Shown here: piece by piece, positions 20,782 through 32,911 of the stretch
Position numbering within the stretch: position 1 is the stretch's first letter
Layout of the letters: each line of letters starts with the position of its first letter
Source of the DNA: Polyodon spathula
Taxonomy: Eukaryota; Chordata; Actinopteri; Acipenseriformes; Polyodontidae
Assembly: GCF_017654505.1 (NCBI RefSeq)
Contig: NC_054571.1
Coordinates: 1,155,376 to 1,219,375 of the forward strand
Length of the DNA: 64,000 nt
Reading direction: 5' to 3'
Notes under the pieces: generated by a model
The model's database searches: none
What the model was told of the DNA's origin: nothing
The model's input: the letters and a program-made list of their open reading frames with translations, nothing else
Program-made: the position numbers and the translations under genes

Positions 20782-21038
20782 CTGCAGCACGAAGAACACA
20801 GGCATCAGTGACCCGATTAGCATCAGCTGTAGGGCCGGGGGACACAGCGCAGCACTAGAGAGCGTGCACTGCTTTCACAAGCACACACACAGGGTCCAGC
20901 ACCAGTGAAGTGCTATGCCAGTGCTAACAGGCATGGCTGAGGTACAGAACTCTCACCTGCTTGGCCAAAGAATCTACTCTTTCAGATCATGTAGTTCAAG
21001 TCCAAGATTAAAACTGGCATCATGTTGCGCCAGATGCA

Positions 21039-21309
21039 CAGCTACGGCCAAAAGTTTAGCATCACCCTATAGGATTTACAAATGTTGCTATTATTTTTGG
21101 TATGTCAGTATACAGCTGTGGCCAATAGAATTAACTCATTTTGCTTCATAGAGTCGAATTAAACCTGCTGCACAATGTTACGTTCACATATTGAATTATA
21201 TACCGATTTGTCGTTTTCCAGATACTTAACGAAAAAACTGACAAAAATATATATACTTTTTTTTTTTCACTGAAATTCTAGGTGATGCAAAACTTTTGTC
21301 CATAGCTGT
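21039..21309 (+). mobile_element. family A Tc1-like MITE, copy A4 (nested or rearranged)
   Basis: Two left-end sequences occur (cacagctacggccaaaagtttagcatcaccc at about 21039 and tacagctgtggccaatagaa at about 21112) before one right end at 21309. This suggests insertion of one copy into another or a partial duplication. Confidence 0.7.
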
Positions 21310-21774
21310 AGTATCATGTACTATATGAGTGGGCTGTGTCAGTACTAAATATGTTTAAACAGGGTAAGTGCAAGTATATGGCATCGTGTTTCTGGGGATG
21401 TGTTTTGTAGGGGGATGGAGACTTGTTAGGGACCTGTTTGAATCCAACACAGTGCTGCTTTAACATCAAGGCAAGTGTTACAACTGTACCAGTGCTCTCT
21501 CAATCTAAGGGTCACGCAGTCCCTGCCTCAAGTCAATGCACTTGCGGTACACTTGGATAAATGCCACTTTGTAATTGCAGAGGAGGCTAACAGTACTGCA
21601 TATTACAGCTGGCTAGGATTTTGCCCAAGGGTTACGCAATGAGTCAGCGGCAGAGAGAGAGAGAATTTAAAATCCAGGATCTACCGGCTCTCATTCCTGT
21701 TCAAATCAGTTGCTCCTGGTTTTAAGTGTTTAATTTCTCTGGAAACAAATAGTATAGCACAGCACCCCTGCGCT

Positions 21775-22066
21775 GAATCGGAAGCGGCGAAGACGAACAC
21801 ACGCTGTCCTCCGAAGCGTGTGCCGTCAGCCGACCGCGTCTTTACACGCTGCAGACTCGCCGTGCAGCCACCTCAGAGCTACAGTGTCGGAGGACAACGC
21901 AGCTCTGGGCAGCTTACAGGCAAGCCCACAGGCGCCCGGACAGTCTACAGGGGATGCTGGTGCGCGGTGAGCCGAGGACACCCTGGCCGACTCGAACCAG
22001 TGACGTCCAGGCTATAGGGCGCATCCACACAGAGCACCTTTACTGGATACACCACTCGGGAGCCCC
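21775..22066 (-). repeat. tRNA-derived SINE (second family), internally deleted
   Basis: Minus-strand reading begins gggctcccgagtggtgtatc with B box GGTTCGAG at 21991-21998, then runs through agggtgtcctcggctcaccg and gcacacgcttcggaggacag to cagcgcaggggtgctgtgc. I associate this sequence with sturgeon/paddlefish genomic repeats. The region after the B box appears shortened. Confidence 0.7.
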
Positions 22067-22584
22067 TAGTGCTGTTTTATTTACCTGTTTTATTTTAGCC
22101 ATTTAAAGATGGTCACTAGCCACTCAAATACCCCCACAGATAAATTCACCTTTTATTACCTCAAAACAAACTGATAAGCTAAACCCATAGCTGCCCTGAA
22201 ATTGTAACGCAGCTGTAACCAACACTAAATAGCTAAGGCAGGAGACTGCAGCAGCCTGGAGAGACAAGGCAGAGGCGAAAAATAGAGAAACACGAGTCCG
22301 GTTCCCCAGGTGTACACTGATGTGCTCTGGCACTCTCACTAAGGACGCTGGCCCCAGTTAACCTTCACGCGGGTCTGTTTGGGGATGGGCGACTCAAGCT
22401 TAGACAACAGGCGCAGACAGCAGGGTTTCCAAAAGCATCCAGCTGACGTTTTCAATCAGCGCCTCTCTGTCACGTTGTTAACCGAGAGCGTTGCTTTTGA
22501 CAGTCTTCTGTTTGTAAACACCAGACGCGGTAAACAACCGCGAGGGAGGCAAAGTGAAAAAATAAATCCTCTTTAAAAACGTAC

Positions 22585-22638
22585 AGGGTTGCCCGGTTTG
22601 CCGTCATCTCCCTTGTCTCCAGCTTCTCCGTCGATACC
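22585..22638 (-). CDS. col5a3: exon 39 (triple helix, residues 784-801)
   Basis: The 54-bp exon reads GIDGEAGDKGDDGKPGNP. GDKGDDGxPG is conserved. The acceptor gttag follows a run of about 20 T (minus strand). The donor is gtacgttt. Confidence 0.95.
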
Positions 22639-22648
22639 CTAACACAAC

Positions 22649-22670
22649 AAAAAAAAAAAAAAAAAAAAAA
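22649..22670. repeat. poly-A run beside the exon 39 acceptor
   Basis: On the minus strand this is a run of about 20 T ending 10 nt before the acceptor AG. Confidence 0.9.
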
Positions 22671-22779
22671 CACTTTACCATCAACGGGCTTGTTCACAGT
22701 TATCCAAAGCATTAACTTTTGCAGCATTAAAAGATAAAGGCATCTACAGCGCTGAGGTATAATTTGTGTCCTCACCTCG

Positions 22780-23570
22780 TTCCACTAACTAATGCAGAAC
22801 GAACAAATAACTTTTCAGAATGAACAACAGAAACCGGAGAGACGTCCTGTCCTCAAGATCCCTCCGACAAAAGCGTCAGTAAAGGTTGGCTTCAGTGCAT
22901 CAAAAGGATGCATAATAAGACACTCACTTGCATGCAATTCAAATTCTTGCTCATTAGCAAATACTAATTACCCCTCATTCTATAATAATGTTTCTAGATG
23001 ATTTGACAGGCTGAGGCTTTGTAACTCTGTTCATTAGTTCAGCGATCACTATTTCTATCTGTGTCGCAGGGCACTTCTTTGAAACTAACTTATAATCAAT
23101 CAGGGGAGGGTCAGGCTCCTCAAAGCATAGCCAATGTGGTCTTAACAAAGCCTGTTTAAATAAATCACAAACGCACACACAAATGGAGTTAACCTACTAC
23201 AAATTATCTCTGTAAGTGTGATGCTCTTACACTCCCCAATTTGGTTGTGATTTAGCAAACTGTTTTGTTTTGCAAAGGCCACTGCACAGCGGATATGCTC
23301 CGTGAGGCATCATCCATCATCTGTAAATGCTGTGCATCAGTTAATTGTATTCCAGTTGTGTGAGCGTACTCGTACACTCAGCCCAGGGATGGCTGCTTTA
23401 GACTGCTTACCCTGTGTCTCCGTGCTGTGAACAGCACTGCGGGCATTGTTAACATGCAACAATAAAGCTGAATCAAAACAATTAGGGACCAGATGTGCAA
23501 GGCGCAAGGAGAAATGCTAAACTATTATTTGTGCAATAACTTTGCACCAGAGGTTTGGATAAATAAACTG
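22780..23570. other. intron 38/39, nothing recognised
   Basis: No coding, RNA or repeat-family signal was found. Confidence 0.4.
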
Positions 23571-23577
23571 CTTTGGT

Positions 23578-23632
23578 GTGCACACTTTTAAACACTTTGC
23601 TCTGCTTTTACTATGGGTAGCTTTTATAAGGG
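23578..23632 (+). mobile_element. family B MITE-like element, copy 4 (3' end only)
   Basis: CACTTTGCTCTGCTTTTACTATGGGTAGCTTTTATAAGGG is the family's right end, with nothing of the rest to its left. Confidence 0.6.
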
Positions 23633-23682
23633 TTGATAGCCTTGTCCAGTCATTGAGCAAAGAAAGACCTGCTCTTACTTAC

Positions 23683-23736
23683 ATTGATACCAGCTTCTCC
23701 TGGGGAGCCAGAGTCTCCTGGAAATCCAATTGGACC
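23683..23736 (-). CDS. col5a3: exon 38 (triple helix, residues 766-783)
   Basis: The 54-bp exon reads GPIGFPGDSGSPGEAGIN. GPxGFPGDPGPPGEPG is the family block. The acceptor is tttcag and the donor gtaagtaa. Confidence 0.95.
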
Positions 23737-24378
23737 CTGAAAACACAGAACAGACCAGCAGTTAGAAATGAAATCTGCACCACATGCTGATATAAAGCAA
23801 TGCACACAGTACCAGGGAGGGTCTGTCGCACACAATGCAAGGGAATGTCTTTTATTTTAGAAACCTGGGCGGATACTGGAAAAACAGCACCACAAGCTAC
23901 CCACCATTATTCTAAAGGCTCAAAAATACAGGGACTGGTTTCTGAGACATTTTCTTTGGGCGATCTCTTTCCTTGAGCTGCCCCCTCCCCGCTTCCAGCC
24001 TTGTGCGTGGGGCTTTTCTTTCTTTCTCCTTTTTCAATGTGGATGTTAGCAGCAGAAAACAAACCACTTCAGGAAGATATCTATAGTATCCAGTGGTCGT
24101 AAGTTTCAGACAAGACAAGCGAGGGAAAGGTAGCGCATGACGTTACTGCTCTGTCACCCTTTCACCCGGCCTGGGTTCAAATCTAGCTGAAGTCACACGC
24201 GGGAAATGGATCTGGTTTCCTCAGACTATCCTTCAGGGGACAACGGTGTGGTTCAGAATCACAAAGGGGTATTATATCATTTTTTTAAAAATCAAACTTC
24301 CATGGATGGGAGAAAAACACAGTACGACATAAGCAAAACAGTCTTGTTTTAAAACATTCAAATCCCTTGACGGACTGT

Positions 24379-24696
24379 CCAGCTATGGCCACAAGTTTTG
24401 CAACGCCTATAATTAGAGAAATAATAATAAAAAAAATTAAAAGAAAGATTAAAAAATTATATGAAAATAATGTGTATCTTTTATCTAAAATCATGTAATC
24501 AAAGAAACTACAAAATCTACCAGAAGCCATAATAGTAGTACAGTATTTCATGTTAGATGCCACATTTTCATTCACTACAAAGCGATCTGTAATTCAATAT
24601 GTTAACGTGACATTATTCAGCAGGTTTCACTTGGCTTTATCAAGCAAAATGTGTTCATTCTATGGATTGATGCAAAACGTTCGTCCACAGCTGTGC
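24379..24696 (-). mobile_element. family A Tc1-like MITE, copy A5
   Basis: The left end is cagctatggccacaagttttgcaacgcc and the right end gatgcaaaacgttcgtccacagctgtg. The internal order (catgtaatcaaagaaactacaa...gttaacgtgacattattcagcaggttt) shows reverse orientation relative to A1. Confidence 0.85.
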
Positions 24697-24719
24697 AGTG
24701 CTGTAGAGAACAGCCTCTG

Positions 24720-26440
24720 AAACTCGTTACCACTTGTTAGCCTTCTCTTCAAATGATTCAATAATTAGAGGGGGGGGGATTAGGAGCTGGCTTGGCAGTC
24801 AAGGCACAGAAACCTTTATTATTTTAATTTTTCACATCCTGTTTTTAAATAGCTTGACACAAAGATATTGTCTCGCCGTGGAGTACAGGAAGTGACACGA
24901 AAGGCCCGGGGGACAGAGGTTCCTGTCATCGCGAGTGACTTTGGGAAGAGAACGTTAAAGGTCACACCCAGATTCCGAGATAAGAGAACCGCATTGTGAG
25001 AAAAGCAGGGAAAAGTCAGTCGAACTTTGAAGATGGGTTTATTATTCGTAGCATGAGGACAAAAATACTGAGATCAGGCATGGAAGGGGGGGGGTTCCAT
25101 AAAAATAAATCCAGCTCCTACATTAGTTCCATATTTGTATGGCATACATGTATTTTAGAATATGTTTTTGACACTTATCCTAAAGCGTAGCGTGATCTGC
25201 GGTCCTCTTGTAGATAACTCATGTTATAAAGCTAAAGTGAGGCTTTGCAAAGCCCTTCAGTCTGCATTTTCTAGCGGCACCAATAAAAAAACAAACAAAA
25301 AAAAAAAAGCACAGCTTGAAACAATGAAACAGGGTTCAGCATAGCGCAAGGTTTACAGATAGGGAAGGTTTATCCAAGCTGATTCTCAGTGCTGGGTGGT
25401 TTGAGATTCAAAAGGGAGCGCTGACGTGACAAAGCATGTCATAACAACCCCTGACAGCAAGGGAAGCAGCATGTAAAACTGACACGGCTTTTTATCTCTT
25501 TAGGGACAGAAAAGATTACCTTATCATCAGCCCCTGGCTTCTGATACTACGAACGTTGCTCAAATCCCACTGTTCAGCTTTTTAATGAAAGTGTTTAATA
25601 TACATAGCAGGTTTGATGCAAATAATGTGCACCACATATTAGACCTTAGTGACTGAAACAAACCAGTAGCAGCAGCTATAACACAAGGGCACTTAATTAG
25701 GAAATGTGTCATTCGACTGGTAAGGCACATAGAGGATGATGCCAGAGTAACTACACTCACTTATTTCTATCTATGAATGTGCTTGAGGTGTCACTTAATA
25801 GTTAATGATCTGTCTAACTCTTCAGGCATCGTGGCACTTATACATGCCCTTCATTCATCGATACTGTACATTCTATTAATTAATTCTATTAATAATTCTA
25901 TGCAGTATAAAATGACACATTTGAGGTCACCCGCGTGATGTGTGTTCTTTGTAAAGTGTTGAGCTATTGGTTCATCTGCTTTTTTCTTTCTTACATTTGA
26001 CAGGGGCTGCTGTATTCTTGTTATCGTATGTGTCTGAATCGCAGAGCGGTGACAGTCTTGAGCACCAGGAAAGGTGGTCAGACTTCAGACAGCAGGGCTC
26101 CGTTACCAAGGAAACGAACGCAGGCTGACGTAAACGGACATAGCAGGAGACCCGTAGGAGGTGAAGCTGTGGGCACTGGCGTGTCACCTGTCGCCTTCAC
26201 AGCCCTGGGTTTCCAGTCTGTACTCCTTGTACTGCGGGTAACAAGCGAACCGAGTTTTCTGTTCTCAGGTGTGCCCCCAGTTGACAGCCGTGCAGTCCAC
26301 AAGAACAGGCAGTTTGGCGTCAAAGAGACAGGACAAGAACTGACAGGGTGACACGCCATCAGAATTCAAAAGGGAAAACTACAGGGAACAAAGTCAAGCA
26401 GACAAACATTTTGGCTTCTGCTTTCTCCCGCATACTGTTC
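24720..26440. other. intron 37/38, nothing recognised
   Basis: Only short homopolymers (for example G9 near 24771) stand out. Overlapping open frames at 26028-26359 on both strands show no family motif. Confidence 0.4.
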
Positions 26441-26442
26441 AT

Positions 26443-26691
26443 CTCTGACCAAAAGTTTTGCATCACGATATAGAACGAACTAATTTTGCTTCATAAAGTC
26501 AAATGAAACCCATTGAATAATGTTACGTTAACATAATGAATTATGTACCGCTTTGCAGCTTTTGTGATATGGTTTTGTGATTTCTTTGACTACATGATGT
26601 TAAATAAAAGATCCAACATTATGTTCACATAGAGGTTTTTTTTTCTCAATCCTAAAATTCTAGTTGATGCAAAACCTTTGGCCACAGCTGA
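26443..26691 (+). mobile_element. family A Tc1-like MITE, copy A6
   Basis: It runs from accaaaagttttgcatcacgatatagaac to tagttgatgcaaaacctttggccacagctg with an internal deletion around the aacatgaaatact segment. Confidence 0.8.
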
Positions 26692-26888
26692 TACACTAAA
26701 GGAGCCACTGGCTGAAATATAAGCCTGCTTGACTTGGTTTATGATAGATTTACCTTTTTAAACACATCCAAGTAGACAAGCATTTTGGCTAGCGCCTTCT
26801 CCACGCGTCCTGTAGACCGAACTGCAGCCGGAACGTCTGTCTGCTTGACGTCTTTTTAAAGAAAGTTAAGAGCAGTAACCAGACTCAC

Positions 26889-26996
26889 AGGGTTGCCTTT
26901 GGAACCATCTTCCCCAGGGGGGCCCTTTCCTCCTGGGGGCCCAGCAGCACCAGAGGGGCCAGTATCCCCCTTCTCTCCGACATCTCCTTTAGGGCC
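26889..26996 (-). CDS. col5a3: exon 37 (triple helix, residues 730-765)
   Basis: This 108-bp exon begins [19 protein letters not shown] and ends [12 protein letters not shown], matching [22 protein letters not shown]. The acceptor is catag and the donor gtgagtct. Confidence 0.96.
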
Positions 26997-27317
26997 CTAT
27001 GGGCATGAGAACAACAGCATGTGAGAACTCGGGACCAAACCCAATACAATAACACTGTGAACTCCAGCCTTGAAACCAGAGGCCTGCCGAGTCCAATTAA
27101 GAAGCAGTTACTGAATGCTAGGTTTTACTTTTTAAAAGCTACAAGCTGTTTCTTGCTATTTTGTTCTCGTCTTTTGAGGAACAAAATGGGGCAGCTTATC
27201 AGTTAATAGGTTGCTGTGTTCTAGCAGTATACAGCTGCAGATATATGCCTTCTACTTAGGGCTTATGTTTTTTGGGTTTTATTTATTGTACTTTTAACTA
27301 TTTGAGTGTTTTGTAAA

Positions 27318-27341
27318 TTTTTTTTTTTTTTTTTTTTTTTT
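27318..27341. repeat. poly-T run
   Basis: About 24 T in the intron between exons 36 and 37. Confidence 0.95.
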
Positions 27342-27802
27342 GTTTTTGATATACTGTATGAAAGTAGTGTTTCCAGTTACTACCCAAAATGCTTGAGCGG
27401 TTTCATTTCTGTCCAAATATGTGTAGCAGTATCTGGACAGTACTTGCACACTTAAGTTGTCCCTTCTTTCCTGTGCTGTCTTCCACAACGAAGTCCCCCT
27501 GATCACGGGCACATTCCTCTGGGGTTTTTGTGTGGAGGCATTTTTGTACATTTTGCCGCAGTTCTGTTTTAGATCCTCCATATCTGATCTGTAATACAGC
27601 TTTAAACCCTGCTAACAAGCCTCCATTCCTGATTGTAATCTCGTTTTAAATCTCGCAAGCAGAGTCTCCAATAGAAATGCAGGAGTGTGTTGTCGCTCAG
27701 TAGTTGGGGCGGGTTTAAAGTATTCAGAACGAATCAATGATAGATACAAAAATTCCACTCAAAGCCAATGCCACTGCCTGTAGCCATGCTTGTGAGATGA
27801 GG

Positions 27803-27875
27803 AGATATATATATATATATATATTGTAAAGTGCTATGTGATGGTGCTATATAAAATATATATATATATATAAAA
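27803..27875. repeat. paired short (TA)n tracts
   Basis: TA repeats at about 27805-27825 and 27855-27873 flank gtaaagtgctatgtgatggtgctatataaa, a sequence typical of SINE/LINE tails. Confidence 0.8.
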
Positions 27876-28109
27876 TCAGCACTGCTTTAGTACTTTGAAA
27901 TTCTCGTTATTGAAACTTTTTTGACCACAGCCAGAATTGGTCATGATGCATGTAGCGCTGCTGAAGCTTTTCCTGTACGACCCTTTTCTATCCTGGATGA
28001 TGATGAATGTTAAGGACTCATTTGGTAAGGTGTGGTACAGTACAGCACAGCACGCTGTTCACCAAGCTTTTCAATTCATTCAGATAAAAACACGTAAATA
28101 TACACTTAC

Positions 28110-28163
28110 AGTTGGGCCTGCCTTCCCAGGTGGACCAGGGTTCCCAGCCTCACCATCTTCACC
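28110..28163 (-). CDS. col5a3: exon 36 (triple helix, residues 712-729)
   Basis: The 54-bp exon reads GEDGEAGNPGPPGKAGPT, with acceptor ttccag and donor gtaagtgt. It aligns with GEPGEAGEPGLPGEGGPP. Confidence 0.95.
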
Positions 28164-28513
28164 CTGGAAACGAGATCACCATAGCAACGTAAACTTCAAC
28201 GCTTTTTTCACTTCTATCAGTAACCAGTGCCCCTTTTTGTGGCAAGGGAATGAAAAATATCTGATGAACCTAAATGCCAAAAAAGGCAAAACCTAGACTC
28301 CACATATTATTAACTTTAAATGCATCAGTATAACATGACTGCCTCTACACAGCACGCTGCTATTTGCATTTGGATATACCCTTCTCTGCTAATGCAGCAA
28401 ACACATTCGTGCGCCCTGAAAATGTGAGGGTTTGCTCACAGAGACAGAGCAGGTGGAATGAAATGAAAGCGGTTCTTTCGACTGAGAAAAAAAAAACAAA
28501 AAACAACTCGGAC

Positions 28514-28567
28514 CTTTTCTCCAACGAAACCAGGTTGACCAACACCTCCAGGCATTCCATATGGGCC
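28514..28567 (-). CDS. col5a3: exon 35 (triple helix, residues 694-711), weak donor
   Basis: The 54-bp exon reads GPYGMPGGVGQPGFVGEK, with acceptor ttccag. The donor reads AAG|gtccgagt, a poor match to GTRAGT at intron positions +3 and +4. The exon keeps frame if skipped. Confidence 0.93.
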
Positions 28568-28889
28568 CTGGAAAAAAAAAGACAGAGAAATCAGCTGGTT
28601 TAAATTTACACTTCCTCCATGATAAAGAGGGGCATTCTAGATATTACCAACTCATTTGGAACTGTGCCAGTGCTTGGTATTTCGTTTTTATTTTTTATTT
28701 TGTGCGAATATCACCCACGGCATTGCAGAAATGTGCACGTTGCACTTCTTCGTCTCGTCGAAGAAGAAGATGCCTACATGTATAAACCTCTTCTCTGCTC
28801 CAGCTCTGCTCTTTTTGCTGCGCTCTGGAAACTGCGACGTCCTGTCTGTGTGATCTCAGAACCTGACTGGCTGCCGGGCAAACTTTATT

Positions 28890-29189
28890 GTACAGCTATG
28901 ACCAAATTTTAGGATTGGGATGTAATAAAATAAAAAAAATTAAAAAAAACTATATGAACAGAATTTTTAGATTTTTATTTCTAACATCATGTAAATCAAA
29001 GACACTTCACCATTCTACTGGAAGCCATAATATTAGTACAGTATTCTATGTTAGATTTCAAAATGCCACATTTTTCAATTGTCTGTTTTTCGTTAAGTAT
29101 ATGGAAAACTACAAAGTGGTGTCTAACGTTAACAGAACGTCATTAGTTAATTCTATAGGATGATGCGAAACTTTTGGCCAGGGCTGTAT
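28890..29189 (-). mobile_element. family A Tc1-like MITE, copy A7
   Basis: It runs from tacagctatgaccaaattttaggattggga to gatgatgcgaaacttttggccagggctgta in reverse orientation. The TTTGCATCACC part of the left end is deleted. Confidence 0.8.
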
Positions 29190-30780
29190 GCACTGTAGTC
29201 CACTCGGCTCAAACTGTTTTGTAGTTTACCACACTTGAGAGCGAATCCCCATTGCATGCAAACTAGTAAAGACCAGTCTGTTGTTTAGATACAGCCCAGA
29301 TGTGCATGTTTACTGCGAGGGAGAGCTAACCATGCCGTCTGACTTGACAGATGGATAGAAGGCTTTTGAACATCTTGTAACCTGTTTGAGAGCTCACTAC
29401 CAAATCCCTCAGTGCAGAAAAGTAACCCTAAATCCAGAACAAAGAGCAGGTTTCGGACATTAGGTGCATTACTGCTAACTACACCGGGCAAGGCAATGAA
29501 TATGCAAAGTGCCGCTGGGATACAGTGTGGTGTGCACCGCTGCTAAATACTTCTGTTCAATGACATGAAGTTAAATGTGTTTGTGTGGATGTTTGCAGGG
29601 ATTTACAGCGTGCGCATTTGTGGCAACAAACTAATTATACAGCTCCTGCACCTGCGCTAGCTTTAAAGATTTGGCTTGATTGACCAGGCGAGGTTATTAG
29701 TGAAACGGTCCCAGCAAGGACGGAGACTGGTGTATACTGGTCAGTGCTGGTTGAACTGGTTCAGGAGACGGAGCCAAGAACAGGTCCACTGAAGAGCATC
29801 TGGTTGTCTAATCATCGATGAATCTATTTGCCTGTGGTTTTATATACCTGCTGGGTGCCTAAGAGGCAATGGATATCTGTTACAATCCCCAACGCTGAGC
29901 TGTTCACCAGGGCTTGCTTTCACCAGCTATATGTTAGTTCAGACTTAGCTTCGTTCAAGTCTAACTTTGCCTTTACTCATTACTTTAGCTGAGGCTTTAC
30001 CTTTTAACTGATGTATTTAAGCCGGCCCAGTTTTCAGCAGGGAGATCACACAAAAACATTCTATCTCGGGACTTTTTTTTCCTGAAGAAAAGTGTCTTAG
30101 TTTTAACTCCTCATGCTGTTGTTTCCAGGGCTTCGACTGTTCGCAGGGATCTCTACAGTGCCAAAGTGTGCTGCTTTGTGCCAAAGACTAATTCCTCTGC
30201 CGTCTTGCAGAACGTGACCTATTTCCCCAATAAGGTATGAATTATTTTCCATATAAATGATTTTTATATATATGTTGGTAGGGAGTAGTTTGTTCATATT
30301 AGCATCATTGGCTGTTAGAGAATCACATTACTCTGATATATCACCTTGCTATGGAGCAGAGAAATTAAACTTCCATTCCCCAGATGCACAATCTATCACT
30401 TTAATGAGCAGCTAAATGGGGTTATGTATATAGTTATCTCACTGCAGAGAACCTGGGAGCCCATTCGTGTCAGAAGACCTGAGTGCACATACAGTATACC
30501 GGGGGGGTGGGGGGGGCTTTTTAAGCCAGGATTTAACAAGGTATAAATCTGTCAAGGTTAACAAAACTCTAGTAGGGATAACTGACGGACTCCAACGCGC
30601 ACCTGGTTCGTTTCATTCATTCGTGCTGCTGATGTTTAATAAGAAGAGACTCAAAAGAATCACACGCTGTGATAAGGTGTTAAGACTGTTTTCCTCCGTG
30701 AGGGTAGATTATACCTGCAGGGTAACAGTTTTTCTTTCTGTGTTCTTACAATAGCGTGCAGGTCCAGATCTGGTGAGCAG
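29190..30780. other. intron 34/35 interior, nothing recognised
   Basis: About 1.6 kb with no gene or repeat-family match. A short G-rich tract (near 30501-30519) is the only low-complexity stretch. Confidence 0.4.
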
Positions 30781-30795
30781 CAAGAGTACATACAG

Positions 30796-30798
<3 letters not shown>

Positions 30799-30849
<51 letters not shown>

Positions 30850-30870
30850 GCGCGTGCGCGCGCAAACGCA
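30799..30870. repeat. (CA)n followed by (CG)n/(GC)n alternating purine-pyrimidine tract
   Basis: About 49 nt of CA repeat passes into cgcgcgcgtgcgcgcgc, giving about 65 nt of strict purine-pyrimidine alternation. Confidence 0.95.
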
Positions 30871-31553
30871 CACTCTCAAACTCCATGTAGCTTCCAGCGA
30901 AACTGGAAAGAGACCAGCCGGCATGCTATTAAGAGAGTAAAGTAGTGAGGATATTGACAAGGAATATATTAGAGCCAGAAGGTTTGCAGGCATTTTCTTT
31001 TGGTGAATTTTTTTTTTTTTTTTCTCTTGACTGAGAAAGGTCATTGCATTGCACAGTAAGCTTTTCTGGTGCTGTAACCCCATGCAAGCCTCTAGACCAC
31101 TGTATCGAAGGCCCTGACCAGTCAGCACTGATAGTTCTGGATGTTTATGGCTCATAACCTTGTCCTACCTGTGGGGGGCAGGACCACCTTATCTAACACT
31201 GCCCCACATTCTCCCCAGCAAGGCAACAACCATTGGAAAAGACTACCATGGTAAATGTGTAGTTTAAACTAGGACTGACTTTTCAATGCCCTTTCACAAT
31301 ACTGTATTTTACCGTGATGTAGCACAGTAAACTATTTAAAAGAGACTTTTGTAGGTGCAATACTACTGTGTCATCTGTCTGAAAGATCAGGCGAATAGCA
31401 TTTTAAACACCAGCTCCCCTTAAAAAAATAAAAATAAAAAACAACATCTAAACAGATAGAAAAGCCCACTTGAATCTGACATTTTCAATCTACTGGAGCC
31501 CTTGTTGTGTTTTGCTGACTGCCTTTCGATTGGGTTCTGGATGAGACACCTAC

Positions 31554-31607
31554 CTCCCCTCCATTAGACCCGATGGGCCCTCTGGGGCCGGCCTGACCGG
31601 GAGGACC
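31554..31607 (-). CDS. col5a3: exon 34 (triple helix, residues 676-693)
   Basis: The 54-bp exon reads GPPGQAGPRGPIGSNGGE, with acceptor cacag and donor gtaggtgt. It aligns with GPPGPPGPRGPSGAPGAD. Confidence 0.95.
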
Positions 31608-32717
31608 CTGTGAAGAGAATAAAACAAAAGAGAGTCAGTTTAGTAACGTGCAAGAAAAAAGAACAACAAAAAAACACTGCACTGGAATCCAGTCTTTCTT
31701 ATAATAAAACATGCTGCAGTAATGAATGCAGTCTACATCTGGTTATTAGCGCTGTGCAACCAGATGGCAAGCTTAGATAAGTGTTCTTAGATAAGCGTGA
31801 GAGAGAGAGTGTGCATGTAGTTAATGATTCAGGCTTTAAGGACAGCCAAGAGTATTGCATAAAGGGTTTATTCAATGATGTACTGTATCTCTCTCTCTCT
31901 CTATGAACACTTACCTAAGCTTGCCATCTGTTTAGTACTGTGCTGCTATTTTCTTTCTTTGCATCATATCTCGATGTACCTGTTTCTCTGTCTGTTAGTC
32001 TGCACACATATAAACAAACGTTAGCTATGCTAAAACGTGAGCAGCTGGCTGTGACTGTACCATGCATAACCATTCATCTAGGTGATCTTCCCATGCCTGC
32101 CTACGCTTTACCATGCTTCCTCTCAACCATGCACACTGCACTGGATACTTTTCTGGATACAATATAGAAGAATGTCTGAGTGTTCGTGTGTGAGTGTGAG
32201 TGTGAGTGTGTCTTAATTTTCATTTATTTATTTCCGTTGCAATAATTTCTGCACGCTCCATACTGTCACTCCCTGAGACTGCAAGAAACTCATTTGGCAC
32301 ACTGGGCTTCCAATCAATCATGTTTTCTTGAGACATCAAGCCCTGTTAACGCCGTTCATTTTTAACAGCACTCTGCCTGTCTTCTGGAGCCAGGGCCTGA
32401 CAGCTGTGCATATGTTAATAGATAATGGAGCGCGTTACTGTATCAGCGCTCCCTGTTAGGAGCAGGAGTGCAGTCCTCCCGTGGAAATAGACTTCCATCC
32501 CCTTCACTCTGTGCTTCCTAGTTTTTAATACATTGTAGCAGGACACAGTCACCCTTTGCAGAATTTTGATTTATAGTCCCGAAATAATTTGCCACTGTCA
32601 AGCAGCCAAAATAAATAGTCTGTCATCTACAGTTGCAATCAGGTGCCTATTCACACATGCTTGGCATCACCTTGACCAGAAACCTATGAGTCAGAATGCA
32701 AGATCCTTCTAGCTAAG

Positions 32718-32911
32718 CCCTTATAAAAGTTTCCCATGGTGTTTTTTGCAATTTTACCAGGCTTTTCCCGTGGTTATACTAGCATTTACCATTGCATATT
32801 TTGTTAATATGCTTTACCATACCTTGCTATTCTTTACAATGCTTCATCATGCTTCCACAATGCTTTATTACACTTTGCTCTGCTTTTACTATGGGCAGTT
32901 GTACAGCCTGT
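32718..32911 (+). mobile_element. family B MITE-like element, copy 6
   Basis: It begins cccttataaaagtttcccatgg and ends gctctgcttttactatgggcag. The interior has ATATGCTTTACCATACCTTGCTATTCTTTACAATGCTT, shared closely with the 13.0 and 41.9 kb copies. Confidence 0.75.
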
